Of a stretch of DNA of 7,112 nucleotides, positions 5,438 to 7,112 are shown piece by piece. The number at the start of each line of letters is the position of its first letter. The first letter of the stretch is position 1. The position numbers and the translations under genes were made by a program. Source of the DNA: an uncultured Gemmatimonadota bacterium. Lineage in GTDB: Bacteria > Gemmatimonadota > Gemmatimonadetes > Gemmatimonadales > Gemmatimonadaceae. The stretch covers positions 1-7,112 of the forward strand of contig CAMLHT010000206.1 of NCBI GenBank assembly GCA_946479895.1. The letters are read 5' to 3'. The notes beneath the pieces are model-generated. The model did not search any database, had not been told where the DNA came from, and saw only the letters and a list, made by a program, of their open reading frames with translations.

Positions 5438-6037
5438 ATGAAAGAGTACACGCGGCAGTATTACGACCGATGGTATCGGGATCCCTCGACCCGCATCGCG
5501 ACCGCCGAGGGGACGGCGCGCAAGGTCCGCCTCGCCGTTTCCGCCGCGGAGTTCATGCTCGCGCGCCCGATCAAGTCCGTGCTCGACATCGGCTGCGGTG
5601 AGGCGCCGTGGCGCGCTCCCCTGCTGAAGCTCCGGCCGAAGGTGTCGTGGCTCGGCGTCGAGTCGAGCGAGTACGTCGTCCGCGAGCTCGGCCCGTCGCG
5701 CAACATCGTGCGGGGCAGCTTCGGCAGGCTCGGCGCCCTCAAGCTGAAGCGCCGCTTCGACCTGATCGTCTGCGCCGACGTCGTGCAGTACCTCACCGAC
5801 GAGGAGCTTCGACGCGGCCTGCGGGAGATCCGGCGGCTCGCCGGCGGCGTCGCGTACATCGAGACCTTCGCGAAAGAGGATTCGATGGAAGGCGACCGCG
5901 ACGGCTGGATCGACCGCCCCGCGCGCGTGCTCAAGCGCATCTTCCACGAGGCCGGCCTGCGACACTGCGGCTTCTACTGCTGGGTCGACCCGCGGAAGAT
6001 CGCCAACGCGAACATCTTCGAGCTCGGCCAGTCCTAG
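5438..6037 (+). CDS. Class I SAM-dependent methyltransferase
   Basis: The 199-residue protein has the Rossmann-type methyltransferase core. Motif I, the glycine-rich SAM loop VLDIGCGEAPW, is at 48-58. An acidic strand end LGVESSEYV (72-80) offers Glu75 for the ribose hydroxyls. Motif IV-like FDLIVCADVVQYL is at 107-119, and a helix EELRRGLREIRRLAGG (122-137) leads to the strand AYIETF (139-144). The N-terminus MKEYTRQYYDRWYRDP (1-16) is aromatic and basic and may cap the substrate pocket; the region after 145 (EDSMEGDRDGWIDRP, VLKRIFHEAGL) is a plausible specificity cap. Such Methyltransf_11/12/25-like proteins act on small molecules, lipids, sugars or proteins, and nothing here picks the acceptor. 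No Shine-Dalgarno is visible before ATG 5438. Its TAG stop overlaps the stop of the opposing gene in a shared CTAG. It appears to be a single-gene unit. Confidence 0.87.
   Translation: MKEYTRQYYDRWYRDPSTRIATAEGTARKVRLAVSAAEFMLARPIKSVLDIGCGEAPWRAPLLKLRPKVSWLGVESSEYVVRELGPSRNIVRGSFGRLGALKLKRRFDLIVCADVVQYLTDEELRRGLREIRRLAGGVAYIETFAKEDSMEGDRDGWIDRPARVLKRIFHEAGLRHCGFYCWVDPRKIANANIFELGQS
6034..6037. other. Shared CTAG: overlapping stop codons of two convergent genes
   Basis: CTAG at 6034-6037 gives TAG on the plus strand (6035-6037, methyltransferase) and TAG on the minus strand (6036-6034, RYGxP protein). There is no intergenic space, and no separate terminator hairpin is visible around it. Confidence 0.9.
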
Positions 6038-7112
6038 TCCGGGCGCGCGATCGTCACCTCGCGCCGCGTGATCGCCGGCGGCGCGCCGCGACGTGCCACG
6101 GTGAGCTCGACGTAATACGTCCCGTTGCGGAGGCGGCTGACGTCGAAGACCAGTGACCGTGCCTGGATCGGGACGTCGCCTGCCCAGCTCAGTCCCTCGC
6201 GCTGACCGATGCGCGGCTCGCGCCAGGTGACGCCGATCTCTCCGCCCTCGGCCTTCACGACGCCGATGGACGCCCCGAGCCGGCGGAAGAAGCCCGGCTT
6301 CGCGCTGCTCGAGATGCGGAGGGTGACGTCCACCGTGTCCGCCGGCGCGACGCCATAGGTCTCCCAGAAGATGCCGACCCGGTCGCCCGTGAGCCGCAGC
6401 GATCCCAGCATGCGTTCGATCGCCCCTTTCGCCGTCATCGGCGGCAGCTCACCCTCCGCCGGCCGGAAGAACAGCGGATCCGAGATGGCGATCTCGCCGT
6501 CGGCAAGCGCGGACAGCGGCGCCGGCGGATGCACGCCGCGGCGCGCCCGCACGGCGATCCCTGGCGCACCGTCAGCCGGCGCGAGCTCCGCGGAGACGAG
6601 CTGCGCCCGCGGCGACAGGGGCGACGTGAGCACCGTCGTCCCGCGGCCGTCGAGAAGCAGCGATTCCCGTGATGGAATCCACCGGTCGGTCGGATCGCGC
6701 GCGACGACGACAGCGGCGTCGTAGGGCACCGGCGCCGCCCCGAAGTAGCGTTGCGGCAGGTCGAGTCCGATGGCGATCAGTGCGTCGTTGTCGCGGCGGA
6801 AGAGCACCGCCTGCCCGGGCAGATCGACGATCGGCCCCGCATCGCGGGTCGAGAGCTCCGGAGGCCAGTAGTCATTCTCCCATTCGACTCCGCCATAGCC
6901 CGGGCGCGGCGCCAGCCGCGAGAAGTCACTGGCCGTCAGCGATCCCGGATCGAGCACGCCTCGCCACGCCGGAGTGGTGTGGAAACGCGGGAGCGCGTAC
7001 TCGGGCGCGACGTTCACGGAGCTGTCGCGAAACCCCAGCCACTCGAAGTGGCCGCCGTCCTCGCGATAGCCGGCCCAGAACAGGTTCGACGGCCAGCCGT
7101 AGCGCACGATCA
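6034..7112 (-). CDS. C-terminal part of a large protein with an RYGxP motif, GWxTD-family-like (5' end outside window)
   Basis: The frame is open to the right edge; 358 residues are visible and the true start lies outside. A GTG at 7105-7107 sits in the middle of the IVRYGWPS run and is not a credible start. I-V-R-Y-G-W-P near the visible beginning resembles the I-RYGPPD motif of GWxTD-domain proteins common in Gemmatimonadota and Acidobacteria. An aromatic segment follows (FEWLGF, YWPPELSTRD), then LPGQAVLFRRDNDALIAIGLD. Ala/Pro-rich beta-type modules come next (AEISDPLFF-like strand near residue 213, VGIFWETYGV about 247-256). The end, GTYYVELTV...ITRREVTIARPD, has the look of an Ig-like strand pair. 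Function is unknown; secretion is probable but the signal would lie outside the window. The last codons overlap the methyltransferase stop. GWxTD itself is not seen. Confidence 0.65.
   Translation of the reverse strand, partial: IVRYGWPSNLFWAGYREDGGHFEWLGFRDSSVNVAPEYALPRFHTTPAWRGVLDPGSLTASDFSRLAPRPGYGGVEWENDYWPPELSTRDAGPIVDLPGQAVLFRRDNDALIAIGLDLPQRYFGAAPVPYDAAVVVARDPTDRWIPSRESLLLDGRGTTVLTSPLSPRAQLVSAELAPADGAPGIAVRARRGVHPPAPLSALADGEIAISDPLFFRPAEGELPPMTAKGAIERMLGSLRLTGDRVGIFWETYGVAPADTVDVTLRISSSAKPGFFRRLGASIGVVKAEGGEIGVTWREPRIGQREGLSWAGDVPIQARSLVFDVSRLRNGTYYVELTVARRGAPPAITRREVTIARPD

Noticed and set aside
5132..5965. 277-codon minus-strand open frame
   Set aside because: It crosses the small zinc-protein gene, the divergent gap and the antisense of the methyltransferase; no domain and shadow-like composition.

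Overview
This is a high-GC, densely coded chromosomal window with short gaps, several overlapping genes and few clear Shine-Dalgarno sites. The gene set suggests an environmental soil- or sediment-type bacterium, most likely Gemmatimonadota or a related phylum. That guess rests on protein style (secreted beta-propellers, a DUF4105/Lnb-type protein, a large secreted protein with an RYGxP motif like that of GWxTD-domain proteins), not on a phylogenetic marker. No rRNA, tRNA, transposase, phage gene or CRISPR array was seen.

Left block (1-3814, plus strand) is a probable operon of five genes. It starts with the last 82 residues of an ABC-transporter periplasmic substrate-binding protein. A seven-bladed YVTN-type beta-propeller overlaps it by 10 bp, and this pair matches the one found beside PQQ-dependent alcohol dehydrogenases. 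Then come a compact PlsC-like lysophospholipid acyltransferase, an unrecognised multi-pass membrane protein, and a DUF4105/Lnb-like protein (periplasmic His/Cys domain plus a C-terminal membrane domain). The last of these probably starts at a TTG that overlaps the preceding stop.

Middle block (3757-5376, minus strand). A lipoprotein with an SMP-30/gluconolactonase-like propeller converges on the left operon, and the two coding ends overlap by 58 bp. Upstream of it, 4823-5182 is a tandem repeat array: two units of 158 and 160 bp plus a 42-bp partial third. Each unit carries two conserved hairpins and a short palindrome. This array is the least explained part of the window. It abuts a 61-codon gene for a small putative zinc-binding protein (CxxC...HxxxC).

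Right block (5438-7112). A class I SAM-dependent methyltransferase on the plus strand converges on the 3' end of a large minus-strand protein that runs off the window. Their stop codons share a CTAG tetranucleotide.

Functional themes are periplasm/envelope and lipid or lipoprotein acylation in the left operon, with a possible PQQ link. The right-hand genes are orphans with no visible shared pathway.
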